A DNA stretch of 64,000 nucleotides from Dysidea avara (taxonomy: Eukaryota; Porifera; Demospongiae; Dictyoceratida; Dysideidae). The translations under genes and the position numbers were made by a program. Of the stretch, positions 26,901 through 38,454 are shown piece by piece; the first letter of the stretch is position 1; every line of letters begins with the position of its first letter. The notes under the pieces are model-generated. The model searched no databases, was not told where the DNA came from, and saw only the letters and a list, made by a program, of their open reading frames with translations. The stretch is taken from contig NC_089278.1 in assembly GCF_963678975.1 (NCBI RefSeq), positions 12,613,479 through 12,677,478 on the forward strand, in the 5' to 3' direction.

Positions 26901-29900
26901 TGTCCTGTTATTAACTAAAGAATTGCCAATGACCAGTTTTAGTTGTCCAGTTTTGTGTAACATATGCAGCCATCAAGACCATGACAGGAGAGTCTGTTAT
27001 GTTTAGTCTTATTGTTAAACATTAATGCTTGTTTGTTACCATGACAACAGATATCAGATGATGAAGATGACACACACCCTAATGTGGACACACCATCGTT
27101 GTTCCGCTGGCGACATCAGGCCAGAGTAGAGAGGATGACAAAAGAAGAACAAGAAAAAGAAGAACTAGAGAAGGAAAAGAAAATGTAATTAAGACTTAGC
27201 ATGCATACAGTATTCTGTGTTAATGTTTTCACTAAGATGTCAATTTCATTAGAATATACATGTAGATACACAACTTGTCAGATATATTTACAGTGCTATT
27301 ACAACTTGTCCCAATTGTGTTAGTGTGCACTGTGAGACCCTGGCACCTACATCTTGATAATCAGGACACCTGTCCATGCAGGGCCCAAATATTTGTATAA
27401 ATAGTGCCTCATCATGGCTCCAGATTAGAGGGTTCCACAAAATCTACATTGTATATATGTAAGTTTGTAGTCATGTGTGTATGCTCACCCATTTCACACA
27501 ACTGCAGTATGCAACTGCTATAGGCTCACATCGACAATTGTTTATTCTGTTCTAACACATACAGGTACAAGAAGACAATTACTGAAACACAAAAGAAGTT
27601 GGAAAAGATGAATATGTCATCAGAAGAAACAGTAAGTGTTGTTCCCATGATGTGCATCCTGTCTACTGTGATGCCTGAAATAATATCTGTACATGTAACA
27701 CTTTCACACCTCAGATCAAAGGAGCCGCCCAGGCTACATTTTGTACATAGCCCAGTTAGCCGGGCTATATACGAAATGTAGCCGGCTACAACTGGGTACT
27801 GATTATATAAACGTTGATGCCAAATCGATTGTGGGGATCAATTAATACTCAGGCAATTAGGATGCATGACTTGGATTTCACCATGAAAACCACTCAGACA
27901 GAGAGCGTTTTGTTATCCTCGCCATCCTACAAGTTGTAAAACATCTGGCTAAGGTGAGAACTAGTGCTATAGCTTATTCACCAATTGTTTCTGCACGTTT
28001 TCAAATATGGACATGCCCCCTTCATGAAGCTACCACTCTGCACACTGTAACCACTCTACAAGCAAGTTTACCTATCTAGTCCTTTAGTGATCTCCATACT
28101 TTGTCCATAAACAATTCAATAGCACTAATTAAAACATTGAACTCGCATAACTGAAATTTTCCATTATATTTCTAGGATATGTTGGTTTATCGTAACCAGA
28201 ACGTACTAGCTGCTGATCCATAATTGAAAATTTTTGGTATGCATATATAATACACCCTCGTATTGGCTTGGGTGATTGATCGCCCTGTACAGGCTATCAG
28301 CCTGATGAGTGTTACATATTAGCTGTAACACGGGGCATTCTGGTTTTGCCTGATATGTATGCCCTCATGCCCATGTTATAACTATTACATGTATCCTGAG
28401 CTTTGCATATGCCAGCTTTATGTTGAACATGTGCACAAGTCACTCATCTATGTCAATTTACAGAAAGCTGAAGCTGAGAAATTAAAAACCACAATAAAAG
28501 ATCTCCAGAAACAAGAAGAAGACTTCCGTAAGAAAGAAGAAGAAATTGCAAAGAGAGAAAGAGTAAGTTATTAGCTAGGCTCAGTAACTTAGCTGGTGTG
28601 TTGTAGATCCTGTTGCCATGAGCAATGGTATTAATCAGTGGGATTGCACAGAACAAAGAATTAATAGTTGTATTTAATGTACAATAGGTGATGTGTTGGT
28701 TTGCTGAAATGTGTAGTTTTGGTGTGTTTTGTGTCTGCCAGTTTAAATATCTGTCCGCACCTACGTAGTACAATGCTGAAAAGAAAAGAGAGAGGGGCCT
28801 TGAGGGATAAAGTGTAGATGCACTTTAACCTATTTGCTGTAAATCATGGGTTTGTGTGGCTACTATGTACGTAACGTTGTTTGGAGAGAATAGGCTAGCT
28901 ACTGATTGATTCTCTTTCACTGTTAGACTACTCGTGTTCCCACTGTACCACCTTTTTCTCATTGTTTTTTTTTTTAACACCAATGTACAACTACTATGCT
29001 ATATAACTGTGGTTTGAAGCAGGTTACTGATGTTTTGTCTCCATATAGCTCCAGCCGTGGAATGTGGATACAATTTCACAGCCAGGATTTGAGAAAACTG
29101 TGAGTAGTGTAACTATGCCATGTATTACAAGCTTGTCACTTTCCACTGTAGATCATTAATAAACCGAAGGAAAAATCGAAGGAGGAACTTACAGATGATC
29201 AGAAATTTGAAAAAACTGTTAGTTATATATATTCCATGGACGTATCTGTAGTAGGACTGAAATGGATAGCAATTTTACTGTCCGGGTATCCTGAACAAAA
29301 TCTTTCCAGATATCCTATGGATAGTGGAATCATCTCTTGGTGATGCTATGCTACCTCTAAAACCAGGCACACAGTTATAATAATAGTTACCTTGAATTAA
29401 CAAACTTTTATTTTGTAATTCACCAATTATTTTATAATTCATCAGTTACGTTGCTATGCATCTCTAAGGAAGCTTAACCTGAACAACCACTTTTACCACA
29501 AATTATACACATAAGTATCTTCTCAACTATTTTATAGTTTGTCTATCATGTTTTCACACAAAAATGACTTTGGTAAAACCTAGTCTGTGGTCATGTTAAT
29601 TACATCATTACTGTGACATACATCACGTAATGTTTTACAGTACTCTACATGTATGGTGTTTTGTAGGCTACGTTTGTGGAGAAATATGAGAAGCAGATAA
29701 AAGAGTTTGGTATGCTAAGAGACTACAATGCTAGGTAAAATGACTATGTGTTATTTAATAAAAAATGGCTCCAAGAATGTCATACACAATGAAACCATCT
29801 GGAGCATTTTAAACTGAAAGTCAAAATATTGGAAATATTATAGCTGAGAACATTCTGTTGAGTCCTAATTCTACACACAACTTCAGACCTTTCGGTTAGC

Positions 29901-32900
29901 CAATAACCCCCAGAGTTTGTGATAATTGTGTACAATGATTCAAAGGAAGAATTGGCATACATATTTCATTTGTTATGGTATTTTAAACCAGGTACACCTA
30001 TACATGCCTACTCTTCTGAAATTAGTTGAGAAAATCATACAGTGGAGTTATCCGGACCCCACTTATCCAGATTCTCGGTTAACCAAACTACGGAAATGTT
30101 GGGGTTACATTAGCTCCCTAATTTAATCATGTAAGGATTCTATGCTAAGAAAAAATACCCTGCTTCTGTATAGTAAATTGATTGTGGAGATTTTAGTAAC
30201 ACAAGTCTGAAAAGCCTTATCTCTGAAACTGTGTGTAAATAACCATAAATAGTATTTTAAAACATCTAAATTTTTTTTAGTATTATCAACTACTCTGGAT
30301 CACCCCTGGTCCCAAGGGGTTTGGATAACTGAGGGGCCTAGCCCAATTACTTAATACAGAATCTCCTTCCTTTATTGATTTATTCAAAATGGCTATTTTA
30401 CCACATCTTTTTAGTAACTCATTTTATATTGCAACACACTTGTCCTCTGGGTTAATTTAATCACTTGTTACCTGTGTTTTGCAGTCGAGACTTCTTAAGG
30501 GACCATCCTCATCTAGTAGGAGAAGAGACAGCTAGTTACCTCACCATTTGGTGTATTAACCTTGAAGTACAAGATGTAAGTAATACTTGTGTACTATGAT
30601 ATGTTATTTAGTGACCACCTCAAACACCGCCTTATTATATCTCCATGTCAAATAGATCTCAGACATAACTTAAAACATACTTCATGACCTTATTGACCTT
30701 ATTAAAAAGACTATTTCATTAGAGTGACCATGTCAAGTAGATCCCAAACACAGTGTTTTCCTTAGGGTTAAAACAAACCATTCAAATAGTTAAACCTATT
30801 CTTTCTTTGGCATTTCAATATTTGTTTTAGCCCTAGTTTTTTCGTCATAGAAACATTCTCTGATGGAGAGAGTAGCACATCAGACGATGGTGATGCAGTA
30901 CATACTAGAGTTGGCGAGAACATTAGACAGAGACCCAAGATCCTGTGTAGCTGGATTCTTTGAACGGTACAGTGTATACCTCTTTGTGTGTGCATGTGTA
31001 CATGCACAGTGCACAATACAGTGGAACCTGTTAAAGGACACACTTAAATTTGAACACCTTGATAATCGGGACACTTGTCCCATTTGTATTACGGTACATT
31101 AAACCAAATACTATAACATACTATGGTCTCAAGGTATCCGAAATAGACTATTTTGATGAGGTATGCAGATTGCTATCTACCATAGTTACTAGAAGACTGC
31201 TATATTACAAATTCAGATATAGAGCAAATCCTGGACACATTTCTCAAGTCACATTGTGCACACTAAAAGTGTTGTGTTAGCACTTGTTCACCCTGTGTAT
31301 ATGGTGTGTAGGATGAAGACAGCAGAGAAACAGTACATCGAGGCATTCGAAGATGAGCTGAGTAGTTTCTTGTTGAGGATACGACAGAGAGCACAAGTTC
31401 GTATAGAGAATGCAATGAAAGAAGCTGAAGAGGTACTGTAGATAATCATGCAAATGTGTGTCACTTTGTATGTAATACTAGTTATGTCTTTATGACCAAC
31501 CACATTTCTCCTTATCACAGTGTTGTTGTTTTTTGTATGGATATACAGTGTATGCTTACCTTAGCAACAGTGTTGTACTCGTATAAATAAATATACTGGG
31601 TACAAATATAATGTACTATTATATTAAGGTAATTTGTTTTCACAGGAGGAACGCAAGAAACGTCTTGGGCCAGGTGGATTAGACCCACTAGAAGTATTGG
31701 AAACTCTCCCCCCAGTAAGCCTTACTCCATTATATTTTTTATCTTTGAACCAGGTGTATGGTCACATTTGCACCGCTCTGTCTTGTGCTGTATTAGTGTT
31801 CTATCACAACCTTATTACAATGCTTTAAGTGATGAATACAGTAAAACTGCAAGTACAGTATAGCGTTTTGTATGAAACTGACTTCTGTAGCTTCGATTGC
31901 CTGTTATTATTTTAGGATCTGAAGGAGTGTTTTGAGACACAAAGTGTTTCCAAGTTACAGTCTGTCCTGGATGCGTTGGGCAAGGAACAAGCATCCTACC
32001 ACATGCAGCGATGTGTGGACTCTGGTCAGTTACACTAACAAGATGTGTATATGAGATTTATAAACTAGTATTGTTGACTAACAGTGTAACAGTTAGTAGT
32101 CTATTCTAAGGACTGGATTCACGGAATCGCAGACTGAAAAGTAGCAGCAGCTAATTCGAAGCTTTCTCTACATATGTGTTATAATCAAGGCAGCTTTTCT
32201 ACAATTACTTTCTCAACTGACCGATTCACACGTAGTACTAGCTGGGGCCACACACTGAAAAGTCTAACGTCCGCCTCAATTTATTGGAATACAAATCTGT
32301 ACTGATTAATTTTTTTTATGATCAATTTGCCGTGGGCGTGGCCGCCTGTTACAGTGAGATACAGAATGGGGTATCTATTCGTTCTGTATTTATTCTACCC
32401 AGGATGATAATATGTGAAGTTTCTGTTAGTAGACAGAATTCGTCCTGCCTAGCACAAGGCAGTGTTATATTCAATTTTTGTAAAAACTGCCTTGTGCTAG
32501 GCCGGACAAATTCTGTCTACATCTGGGTAGAAGAATTACAGAACAAATAGATATCCCATATGTACCTGGCCAACAACTTAATAACACAGCAACCGTTGGC
32601 CACTCCCATGGCAAATAGATCGTAGATTTGTATTCCAATAAATTGGTGTAGACGTTAGACTTAAATGTGGCCCTGACTAGTACTATGTGTGAATTGGTTG
32701 GTTTGAGAAAGTAACTGTACAAAAGGTACAAAGTTGTCTTAATTACACTGCAACACACAAGTAGAGAAAGCTTTGAATTAGATGCTGCTCCCCTTCAGTC
32801 AGTGAGTCCGTGAATCCAGTAGATTACGCTGTTAGGACTATTCCCTTAGGGATTGGACCACTATGTGGATGTTTTAAATGGAAGTTTCTATAGCTGCTCA

Positions 32901-33417
32901 GTTTGAAACTTCTAATTACTTTATTGTAGTTACATGTTCTTGCTGTTTGGTTGTGTACACCACGTACAATACAACTAGATATGCAGTCCCTGTAAGCTTC
33001 ACTGATTAGAAATGTGCTGCTTGGTGCATCTTCTCCATAATACGAACTGCCTATATGTCTATAAATTTTTTGGAACCTTAAAAATAACCATGTATAAAAA
33101 AGTGGAATGCACTTGCATGAGGGTCTAATAATAGTGGTGGTGGGTAACATAGTGGGCATCTGTTTACAATGGTCTCTCCGACATTGTCTATAGTTCCATT
33201 GCTGATACATGTTATTGACTTTTCTACTGTGTGTAGTGAGTGACTTGTGTTGTTTGCAGGGCTATGGGTACCAGATGCAAAAGGTGCTGGCTTGACACCA
33301 GCTAATGAACAGCTTCAGAAGGAACTTGAAGAGCAAGGTGAATTACCACCTGACGAAGCTGCACCTGATGAAGAAGAAATATATGAAGATGCTAATGATA
33401 TGATGGGATTAGACTGA
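23991..33417 (+). CDS. CDC37: Hsp90 co-chaperone Cdc37
   Basis: Cdc37 delivers protein kinases to Hsp90 in the cytosol. Exons: 23991-24029, 27051-27184, 27565-27631, 28464-28562, 29049-29099, 29152-29217, 29667-29734, 30485-30575, 30851-30966, 31312-31432, 31646-31714, 31916-32024, 33260-33417 (TGA). All phases agree and give 395 aa; human is 378. The N-terminus reads [19 protein letters not shown], with Ser15 in the CK2 acidic site equivalent to human Ser13, then [14 protein letters not shown] charged coiled coil covers ~45-120. The Hsp90-binding middle holds [30 protein letters not shown] and [12 protein letters not shown]. The C-terminus ends in an acidic tail, [10 protein letters not shown], a little unlike vertebrates. 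Start choice is firm: the preceding GCAG acceptor and conserved N-terminus fix it. Introns of 49 to 3,021 bp carry many MITEs; the 3' end is duplicated downstream. Confidence 0.96.
24273..25947. mobile_element. Fold-back element interrupted by a mariner-like MITE
   Basis: The left arm (GTCTGGCACC... AAATAGGGTCTGATCTGTCT ...ATTAAGGACTTGTGC, about 24273-24358) pairs with GCACAAGTCCTTAATG...AGACCCTATTTTTTGGGC (about 24703-24748). The outer few bases of the right arm resume after a 1.17-kb insertion, as GGGTTGGCACACCAGAC. ATACAATTA occurs just outside both ends, suggesting a 9-bp target duplication as in Mutator-like elements. It lies in CDC37 intron 1. Confidence 0.65.
24758..25928. mobile_element. 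Mariner-like non-autonomous element
   Basis: Ends CAGTAGCGGTCAAAAAAAATT and AATTTTTTTGACCGCTACTG are inverted repeats of about 19 bp, flanked on both sides by TA, the Tc1/mariner target duplication. The 1,171 bp between encode no transposase that I can see. It is inserted into the right arm of the fold-back element above, so it is the younger of the two. Confidence 0.8.
26060..26700. mobile_element. piggyBac-like MITE
   Basis: The element is bounded by TTAA at 26056-26059 and 26701-26704. Ends are CCCTTAAACCTGCA and TGCAGGTTTAAGGG, a perfect 14-bp inverted repeat, with GGATTATGCA/ATCCAG sequence continuing inside. TTAA duplication with CCC termini is the piggyBac signature. A single end of the same family lies at 49,469. 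It is non-coding and sits in CDC37 intron 1. Confidence 0.75.
30040..30339. mobile_element. pogo/Tigger-like MITE remnant
   Basis: It begins CAGTGGAGTTATCCGGACCCC and ends CAAGGGGTTTGGATAACTGAGG, a decayed inverted repeat of the family seen at 7,270. It lies in the CDC37 intron between exons 29734 and 30485. Confidence 0.55.
32110..32822. mobile_element. About 710-bp hairpin element in the last CDC37 intron
   Basis: The outer ends CTGGATTCACGG and CCGTGAATCCAG are perfect inverted repeats, and pairing continues inward over about 350 bp per arm. Examples: CTAATTCGAAGCTTTCTCTA with TAGAGAAAGCTTTGAATTAG, and AATTTATTGGAATACAAATC with GATTTGTATTCCAATAAATT. The innermost pair is GCCTAGCACAAGGCAGT with ACTGCCTTGTGCTAGGC, around 32,470. 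It is a fold-back DNA element with no coding capacity. It lies between the exons ending 32024 and starting 33260. Confidence 0.85.
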
Positions 33418-35405
33418 GGGACTTTGTTAAATTGGCCAAAGAAATATGTACCATATTTTTTAGTCTTTTATGCTGCCTTGCTGCTGTACACATTGTGTTA
33501 ATGCTAATACATTCATGATACTTTGTACTTGTGTGAGTGCAGATATCTAACAACAGTGTAAATGTACTTGTGTTTTATATCAACTATCGTCTGAAAAGTG
33601 AAGTATCCATTATGCTTCATTGTCAGCTATGTTCAACCTGTTAAACAGCAGTACGAATCAAGAACTGTTCAAAAAGTACCTCTGCAAAAGCCACTATGAA
33701 GAATACGGATGATTTCCGTTATGAAGGGAAGCCATCACATGCTAGCTACTACCAAATCAACACTTTTTGCTGTCAGCAAAGATGAATGAGACACAAAAAA
33801 GAACACTGGTAAGTCCATGAAGGATGTATTGTATGTACTGCGGTATGCCAAAAGGCACCTCTCGGGCCAAAGTGACGCTGAACAGTGAAAAAATCAAGCC
33901 CGTAGCCTTAGCCGTTATCGAGTTACACTTGTCTGAAGGCATCAGGCAGGCAGTCAGTCAGTCAGAAAATTCCGTTAAATAATTAAAAATCTGTAAAAAC
34001 TTGTTGAAAATGTTTTGGGTTGATCTGAAAGCTTGTCTGGGCTTAGTTTTACCTAACCATTACTGCCTCATCGTTGTCAGAGGCTGGTTTTTGGGTGATG
34101 TTATTTCGTGGGCCATGCCTACTCCTTTGTGGTCCCTACTATACAGTACTATCGTACTGTATGATTACAAAAAAAAATAGGTTTATGTTTAACAATCACA
34201 GAAGTTTATGCTAGAGGATAGTTTTAGCAACTTCACAAAAATTTGGACCTCATAATTACTCACTATAATTATGGTATGCAAAGAATAGATTCAGACTTTT
34301 GAGTCTATGCCCTTTATCTAAAATTTGTACAGACGAGCTTTACAGGAGTGCCACATACTGTAGAGTCTGATTGTCAGACACATCCACTTTTTATAATCAT
34401 TGTACTAGATGTACCTGTGCAAAATGTGCTTATTACTAAGACCATTGTTGTGTACCATTTTGTGAATACTGTAATAGTAGTAGTAGTAGTTGAAAGACAC
34501 AATTCAGCATTAACACTGACTAGCTGTAAATGCATTAAGGTGGTGGTAGCATTTCAGTTCTATATAGTAAAGAAACATTAGCTCTGGTTTATAAAAATTC
34601 AATATCTGTTGAACTTTGATGCAAATTGTAATAATTTCATTCCACTACTACCTGTATAGCTCTACTCCTTTAGGTGTGAGGGGTACATAAGCAAATGATG
34701 AAATTATGAAGCCATTTATGTAACTTTTAGACAAAGCTGCTGATAGTAGCCAATATTATTCTAAGAAAATGTAGTCACAACAAACATACTGACCCCACTC
34801 CTGGATATGCACATTATGTTTGTAGTTAACAGGAATTGGATTGTGCAACTATGTGACCAGCTGTTTCCAGGGATGGGTACTTTAAATTTTCATAACTTCA
34901 GTGATTAAAAGTATGGACCTTAAATCAAGTCATATATCATACATTCACACTTCAGTTAATCTATTAAAAAAGGTTTCTCTTTGTTGAGCTGGTAAGATAC
35001 CAAATACTTTTTGTGCAAAAGGTGAATTGGTTCATACTTTGAAGTCTATAGGAAACCATGGACTGCCTGAAGAGAAGCAAACTTATCAACAGCTTATGTC
35101 TCAACTGGAAAAACTAGTTGATAACAGCAGAAATTCCAACAACGTCCATTATAAATCTGGCTATTGATTTGAAACACTGGTATTGTTCGACCTTCACAAT
35201 TAATAACGCTGAAGCCTGACTTGAAGATTACAGATGCCAAAATATTGGATCGCAATTATCTGAAAGTATTATGCACTTGTAAACTAACACATGTGTCACT
35301 TGATAAGAATCATACTGGAATAGTATGAATGTAACACTGAGACAGGATGGGAAGGGCCTTTGGCAGTGTTACATTCACTCACCTCATGCTCAGACCCATA
35401 TATGT
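33050..35405 (+). repeat. Segmental duplication, copy A (contains the real CDC37 last exon)
   Basis: From TTTTTTGGAACCTT at about 33,065 to TCATGCTCAGACCCAT at about 35,398 the sequence is repeated in direct orientation at 40,465-43,198 with only scattered differences. It covers the end of the last CDC37 intron, the last exon, the 3' UTR, a dispersed CAGT-containing repeat and about 1.2 kb of non-coding DNA. Confidence 0.9.
33757..34175. mobile_element. Dispersed repeat with (CAGG/CAGT) tract
   Basis: This contains AGGCAGGCAGTCAGTCAGTCAG, then AAAATTCCGTTAAATAATT and ACAGTACTATCGTACTGTATG, shared with the copy at 15,040-15,645. A 60-codon minus-strand frame (starting MPSDKCNS, with AREVPFGIPQYIQYILHG) stays open here and in the duplicate at 41,147-41,338. 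I regard it as repeat sequence rather than a proven gene. Confidence 0.6.
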
Positions 35406-37500
35406 CTTTTGCACTGTTACCCCTCCCTAATCATCTGGTTGGCTGAACTGTTAACTCTAATGAAAAAAAAATATTTTAGCTGTTTTTTCAGGATCTAGCT
35501 CAACTTATACAAACTATGGTAACAGATTATGTCTTTTTCAAAAGTAACTACCATCCCTCTGTGTGTGGGATGATCAAAGTACCATGCTGGGTGACAACTA
35601 CCTTATCACCCCAGTGGGAATAAACCTTGAAACTAGCCATGTTACTTGAGTAGGGAGAGGCAGACTGGGTAAGATAGATACATTGTACTGGTACATAACA
35701 CATTACCTTACTAATGCACTATTGCCAACACTGAGCAGCATACAGCACCATACATACATGGGTCTTAGTACGCGAGTACTTATACTTTAAAAAGTACTTG
35801 TAAAGTTACTGTTAATTATCCCAATGTTATACTAAGTTCTTTGCTAAGTACTTGAGTAATTATAAGTATTGTTTTTGTAGGTTAGAGACCAAGCACATGG
35901 ATTTTAAAAGCGAAGCCGAGATTTTTAAAGCACGAAATTCCAAGGGTGTGGTCTCTAACCAACTTTGAGGGTGTTTTATGTGTGCATGGAGCCATTGGGT
36001 TTGATGTCATTTTAAAATCGTCACACAGTCTTAACATGAGTGCATGCAGAAGACTGAACATGTTATCGTCGAAGAGCTAAAGAGAAATCAAAGCTAGTGT
36101 CTTATCACTGCTTCCTGAAGACAGACACTAGTGAAGATAATCGTGTTGACAAGGAAACTGACCAGTTGCTGCCATTGCACGTGCCATGGTGCCACAGCAG
36201 TGTGAAGAACAGGTGCATTAATAAAACAGTTTGAAGACATGGTTTGAGTGATTACGATGGCAATGAGATGTCACAAGTTGTTGACTTATTAGGAAGTTGT
36301 GGCACAACAGTAGTATATGAAAGACCAGACACAGTTTCACATACACGACCACACCCACATTATAGATGATGTAAAATAACCATTCTACAAAGAAGCTTAC
36401 CCATCTAGGTCTTTGGTAAAGTCCATCTTGCAATGGGATAAGTCACCCAAGCCAACACAAGTTTAACCACTCCATTCATGCCTAAAGCAATTCGATTATG
36501 GGAGGTACCACTTAATGTTGTTTGTCAGGATGTACAGTGAGATCCAGCAATATCATGGAAAATTCTGTTTAGTACCTATCTGTTTATAGGCATCTATTAA
36601 ACAGTAGAACCCTGCAATTGTGATATATGCTTGCATGGGAGAGCATAGCAAACCAATGATTGAAAGTGAGATTTGCAATACCTAGGCCTGAGGTCTTTCT
36701 GCTAGCAAATTTTTAACCAGTTAAGAACCTGCCAGCTAGCAGGCCTTTTAGTGGATTTTAAAGACCTCATTATCTCCTAAAGATCAAAAGTGTGGCTGTT
36801 GCTAAACAGCTTTAATCACTTCATTTTAGCCTTGGTATTAGAAATATTTACAAAGCATTTTATGAATACCATTTTCTAAGTACTTTTAAATATTGTTGCA
36901 TACTTTATACATACTTGCTATAATGAAATAAGGAAAAACAATAGAATAAATTCTGCACCATACTTGTGACATGTTTGTTACTGGATTTTTTCCCATCACA
37001 TGAGGAGGACACAAATTGTATACAATACATAAATTAATATCCTAGACTTAATTAAGTATGAATTATGAGGGCCTGCTATATATGTATATAATTATATTAG
37101 AGTTGCATATGGCTGTTGTCTTGATTATACCCAAAGCTTAAGCCGGCATGTGATTTTAATTGCATTTATGTGCCAACACGCACACACACACTGTACTGGT
37201 CATGCATTGCCTTATTGGTAGGTTGTCCCGTTGGTGATTGTACTTGGTTGTTGTAGTAGTATATAGTTGTCATGTATACCACAACCTTGTATTGTATTGT
37301 GTGTATACTGTGTGTGTTCAAATGATGTGACAACATACCTCCCACATCATACCCTGACCACATACCATACACCCTTATACCCATGCATACTACACCTTTT
37401 TCCTCATGACCACATTTCTTAGGTCATTTCTTAGCAGTTTTTTGATACTACAAGTGATGAGATAAGAGGAAGTCTACCTGATTGGCTAGAAGTTTTGCTT
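35406..37500. other. Intergenic, no gene recognised
   Basis: This is AT-rich sequence between the segmental duplication and the third secreted-family gene. I find no exon with credible splice sites. The short palindrome GTGTACATACC-type tracts near 37,160-37,390 are simple-sequence-like. Confidence 0.5.
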
Positions 37501-37507
37501 AGCAGAG

Positions 37508-37515
37508 TATAAAAA
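37508..37515 (+). promoter_or_regulatory. TATA box of secreted-family gene
   Basis: TATAAAAA begins 68 bp before the ATG at 37576, close to the spacing in the paralogue at 19,390. It supports an independent intronless transcription unit. Confidence 0.65.
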
Positions 37516-37575
37516 TGCTAATATTAACACAGTAGTAATACAAGTTGTAAAGTGTTGATAGTGACCTGATAAGTG

Positions 37576-38454
37576 ATGGATAATTACTTGGCAGTTTTAC
37601 TAGTTGCTAGTAGTATACTAGTTGTAGCACAAGCTGGTACTACTTGTGGTGATAATCTTGTTGCAGTAACAGGAAAGTCTTGCAAAGAAATCTACCAGCT
37701 AAACCTGTCAACACGTGGTAAATCTGGCTACTACACAATACAACCAGACTCAAAGGAGGATACAGTTGTATACTGTGACATGGAGCTAGAATGCGGAGGA
37801 GAGAAAGGTTGGATGAGGATAGCCAGTGTAGATGCTGGGAATGATAGCTGTCCGAGTGAATGGGAAAGGATCACTAGTCCAGCTGCAGCCTGTAGACCCC
37901 CTAGTCACAAAGCTGGATGTTATTCTACTAATTTTTCCACTGATGGTGTTCCATACAACAAAGTGTGTGGAATGGTGATAGGTTACCAGAAGGGATCTAC
38001 TAATGGATTTGCCGCTCTTCACTATCCCTCCAGTTCTATTAATGGTCCATATCTAGATGGTGTCTCTATAACTTATGGTACTCCAAGAAAGCACATTTGG
38101 TCTTATGCTATAGGCAACACAGATAAGACCGATAACAGACCAAATGGGTATCATACTAATTGTCCATGTTCTCAGTTTCCAGGTCGATCACCACCATCGT
38201 TTGTTGGTGATCACTACTATTGTGAGTCAGGAAAGTTACAGAAGGGTAACCCACCACCCTACACTGATGATCCTGTATGGGACGGACAAGGCTGCTCTAG
38301 TGAAAACAGTTGTTGCTCTAACCCCAGTCTACCGTGGTTTTACCGTCAGATACCAATAGCCACTAGCAAGAACATTGAGACAAGGATATGTCGAGATGAG
38401 AGCTCTGGCATTGAAGATATTCTGATTAAAGAAATTCAACTCTATGTGCAGTAA
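37576..38454 (+). CDS. Secreted cysteine-rich fibrinogen-like protein
   Basis: A single-exon gene of 292 aa from ATG 37576 to TAA 38452-38454. The N-terminus MDNYLAVLLVASSILVVAQA is a signal peptide. GKSCKEIYQLN, SGYYTIQP and VYCDMELECGGEKGWMRIA follow, resembling the opening of fibrinogen-related domains. The cysteine-rich remainder has CGMVIGYQKGSTNGF, GPYLDGVSITYG, HIWSYAIG, NCPCSQFPGRSPPSFVGDH, DDPVWDGQGC, SCCSNPSLPWFYRQIP and a final EIQLYVQ. It is clearly paralogous to the gene nested in CNOT2, differing mainly in the signal peptide and the short loop after HIWSYA. The binding partner is unknown. It sits between the two copies of the CDC37-tail duplication. Confidence 0.88.
   Translation: MDNYLAVLLVASSILVVAQAGTTCGDNLVAVTGKSCKEIYQLNLSTRGKSGYYTIQPDSKEDTVVYCDMELECGGEKGWMRIASVDAGNDSCPSEWERITSPAAACRPPSHKAGCYSTNFSTDGVPYNKVCGMVIGYQKGSTNGFAALHYPSSSINGPYLDGVSITYGTPRKHIWSYAIGNTDKTDNRPNGYHTNCPCSQFPGRSPPSFVGDHYYCESGKLQKGNPPPYTDDPVWDGQGCSSENSCCSNPSLPWFYRQIPIATSKNIETRICRDESSGIEDILIKEIQLYVQ

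Noticed and set aside
27705..27800. GCCGGCTAC/GTAGCC palindromic cluster as a regulatory site
   Set aside because: Small imperfect palindromes (AGCCCAGTTAGCCGGGCT) in a CDC37 intron; more likely a MITE scrap than a functional site.
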